NCBI GenBank assembly: GCA_963741305.1
Contig: CAVUHL010000003.1
Span: 4,960,001 to 5,024,000, forward strand
Direction of reading: 5' to 3'
Source of the DNA: DATMER01 sp963741305
GTDB taxonomy: Bacteria > Acidobacteriota > Thermoanaerobaculia > Multivoradales > UBA5704
DNA length: 64,000 nucleotides
Position numbers and translations under genes: made by a program
The notes under the pieces: generated by a model
Seen by the model: the letters and a program-made list of their open reading frames with translations, nothing else
Database searches by the model: none
Told to the model about the DNA's origin: nothing
Shown: in pieces, positions 63,040-64,000 of the stretch
Layout of the letters: every line of letters begins with the position of its first letter
Numbering within the stretch: position 1 is the stretch's first letter

Positions 63040-64000
63040 ATGACTCTTTTCCCCCTCCCACCTCGACCCTCGCCACGTCGAGCCGGTCCCGTCCTCCTCC
63101 TCGCAGTGCTGCTTTTACCGCTGCTGACCGGGTGTGCGGCGCCAGCTCCGGTGCGCCCCTGGCTCCGGCCGGCCCCCCAGCAGCGTGCGCTCCGGGGAGG
63201 GGAGGCCCCACACACCCTGGCCGTCGAGCTTGCCGCCGGAGACTTCCTGGGGATCGTCGTCGAGCAGGAGGGGATCGACCTCGTCGTCGAGCTCCGCGGT
63301 CCTGACGGAAAGACGGCCGTGGAGATGGATGGCCCCGACTATTGGTGGTGGGAGGAGGAGCTCGCCTGGGTGGCGGAGCGCTCCGGCGTTCACGAGGTGG
63401 TGGTCCGGGCCCTCCTGCCCGACGCGGCGCCAGGGACCTACCGGTTGCGGATGGACGGGCCGCGCGCGCCCCGCCCCGAGGACCGGGTGCGCTTGCAGGC
63501 CACGGGGGAGATGCGCGAGGCCCACGCCCTGATCTTGCAGCCGGGGAAGGACGCCGAGCGGCTCGGCCACCTGGAGAAGGCCCTCCCGCTCTGGCGAGGC
63601 CTGGGCGAGCGCCGCCGCGAGGCTGAAGTCCTCCATCAGATGGGTGGCCGCCTGTTCGAGCTCCACCGGCACCAGGAGTCCGCCGAGCGGTTTCACCAGG
63701 CCGTGGCCATCTGGGAAAAGCTCGGATTGCCCGACCGGCGGGCCTGGAGCCTCCTCGCAGCCGGCCACATCGACCAGATCCTGCTCCGGGAAAAGGAGAG
63801 CCTCGGGCATCTGGAAGAAGGATTGGCTTTCGCCCGGCAGGCCGGACTCCGGGACCTGGAGGTCCAGGCCCTCTACCTCCTGGGCCGCTTCCACGAGGAC
63901 AACAGCCCGCGAACCGCGGTCGATTACTTGAAGTCGGCCCTGCAACTCGCCCGGGACCTCGGAAACGAGCTGGTCGAGGTGCGCGCCCTGCACTACCTGG
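63040..64000 (+). CDS. TPR lipoprotein, probably CHAT-domain family (partial, runs off window)
   Basis: Open from the ATG at 63040 to the window end (320 codons seen), so the C-terminus is missing. The signal peptide has an LLTGC lipobox (Cys32). A beta-sandwich domain follows (HTLAVELAAGDFLGIVVEQ and GIDLVVELRGPDGK, about residues 58-140). From about residue 155 come helical TPR-like repeats (LEKALPLWRGLGERRREAEVLH, AERFHQAVAIWEKLG, TAVDYLKSALQLARDLGN). This N-terminus resembles large CHAT-domain TPR proteins. The CHAT domain itself would lie beyond the window, so that assignment is inference. Confidence 0.75.
   Translation, partial: MTLFPLPPRPSPRRAGPVLLLAVLLLPLLTGCAAPAPVRPWLRPAPQQRALRGGEAPHTLAVELAAGDFLGIVVEQEGIDLVVELRGPDGKTAVEMDGPDYWWWEEELAWVAERSGVHEVVVRALLPDAAPGTYRLRMDGPRAPRPEDRVRLQATGEMREAHALILQPGKDAERLGHLEKALPLWRGLGERRREAEVLHQMGGRLFELHRHQESAERFHQAVAIWEKLGLPDRRAWSLLAAGHIDQILLREKESLGHLEEGLAFARQAGLRDLEVQALYLLGRFHEDNSPRTAVDYLKSALQLARDLGNELVEVRALHYL

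Overview
The window is a GC-rich bacterial chromosome segment with long intergenic tracts and no tRNA, rRNA, insertion sequence or prophage that I can see. Gene content suggests an uncultured Acidobacteriota-like bacterium: two copies of a small Pro-tailed 'LVEFG' protein, a TPR lipoprotein resembling the N-terminus of CHAT-domain proteins, B12-type MerR regulators, a Gld-like ABC system and a methylmalonyl-CoA mutase alpha chain. That placement is inference from gene content, not from a marker gene.

Layout. 0-5.9 kb (+): a translationally coupled run of peptide-type ABC binding protein, two permeases, an MFS exporter and queA. 5.8-8.0 kb (-): a secreted beta-propeller, a small LVEFG-family protein and a secreted hypothetical. 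8.1-10.6 kb (+): a rifampicin-phosphotransferase-like enzyme. 10.6-28.1 kb: a defence island, mostly on the minus strand. In transcription order it holds mntA-hepT (toxin-antitoxin), drmD, a ParE/RelE-type toxin-antitoxin pair, three opposite-strand envelope-type genes, drmMI, a 400-bp array of 20-bp repeats, drmA and drmB. This is a class 1 DISARM system that is split by inserted cargo and lacks drmC. 28.1-28.5 kb is an array of 21-bp repeats, followed by the mutase. 30.4-33.3 kb (+): a FIST sensor coupled to a PAS-GGDEF-EAL protein. 33.4-36.6 kb: two APC permeases. 36.6-41.1 kb (-): ABC ATPase, permease, GldG-like and DUF4340 proteins. 41.2-48.6 kb: a coiled-coil protein, a 1664-residue secreted repeat protein, a DUF1801 protein and a polytopic membrane protein. 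48.6-49.4 kb is an intergenic region with a third, more degenerate 21-bp array and a structured leader before the second LVEFG-family gene. 50.1-52.7 kb: a second toxin-antitoxin pair and a DUF262-HNH protein, probably defensive. 52.8-57.8 kb: NTF2-like protein, serine hydrolase, PhzF, and a zincin/K+ channel/XRE operon. 57.8-61.8 kb: an S4 protein, two tandem CarH-like B12 photoreceptor-type regulators, an AI-2E-type transporter and a DUF1328 peptide. 61.9-64 kb: dinB and the start of a TPR lipoprotein.

Most notable: (1) three separate intergenic arrays of short degenerate tandem repeats with 20/21-bp periods, one filling the drmMI-drmA spacer; (2) the interrupted DISARM locus, with a 57-bp duplicate of the drmD 3' end flanking the toxin-antitoxin pair; (3) paired CarH-like regulators that differ at the His used for light-state ligation and share a sequence box over their -35 elements; (4) a paralogous family of small proteins, one behind a strong promoter and one behind a folded leader.
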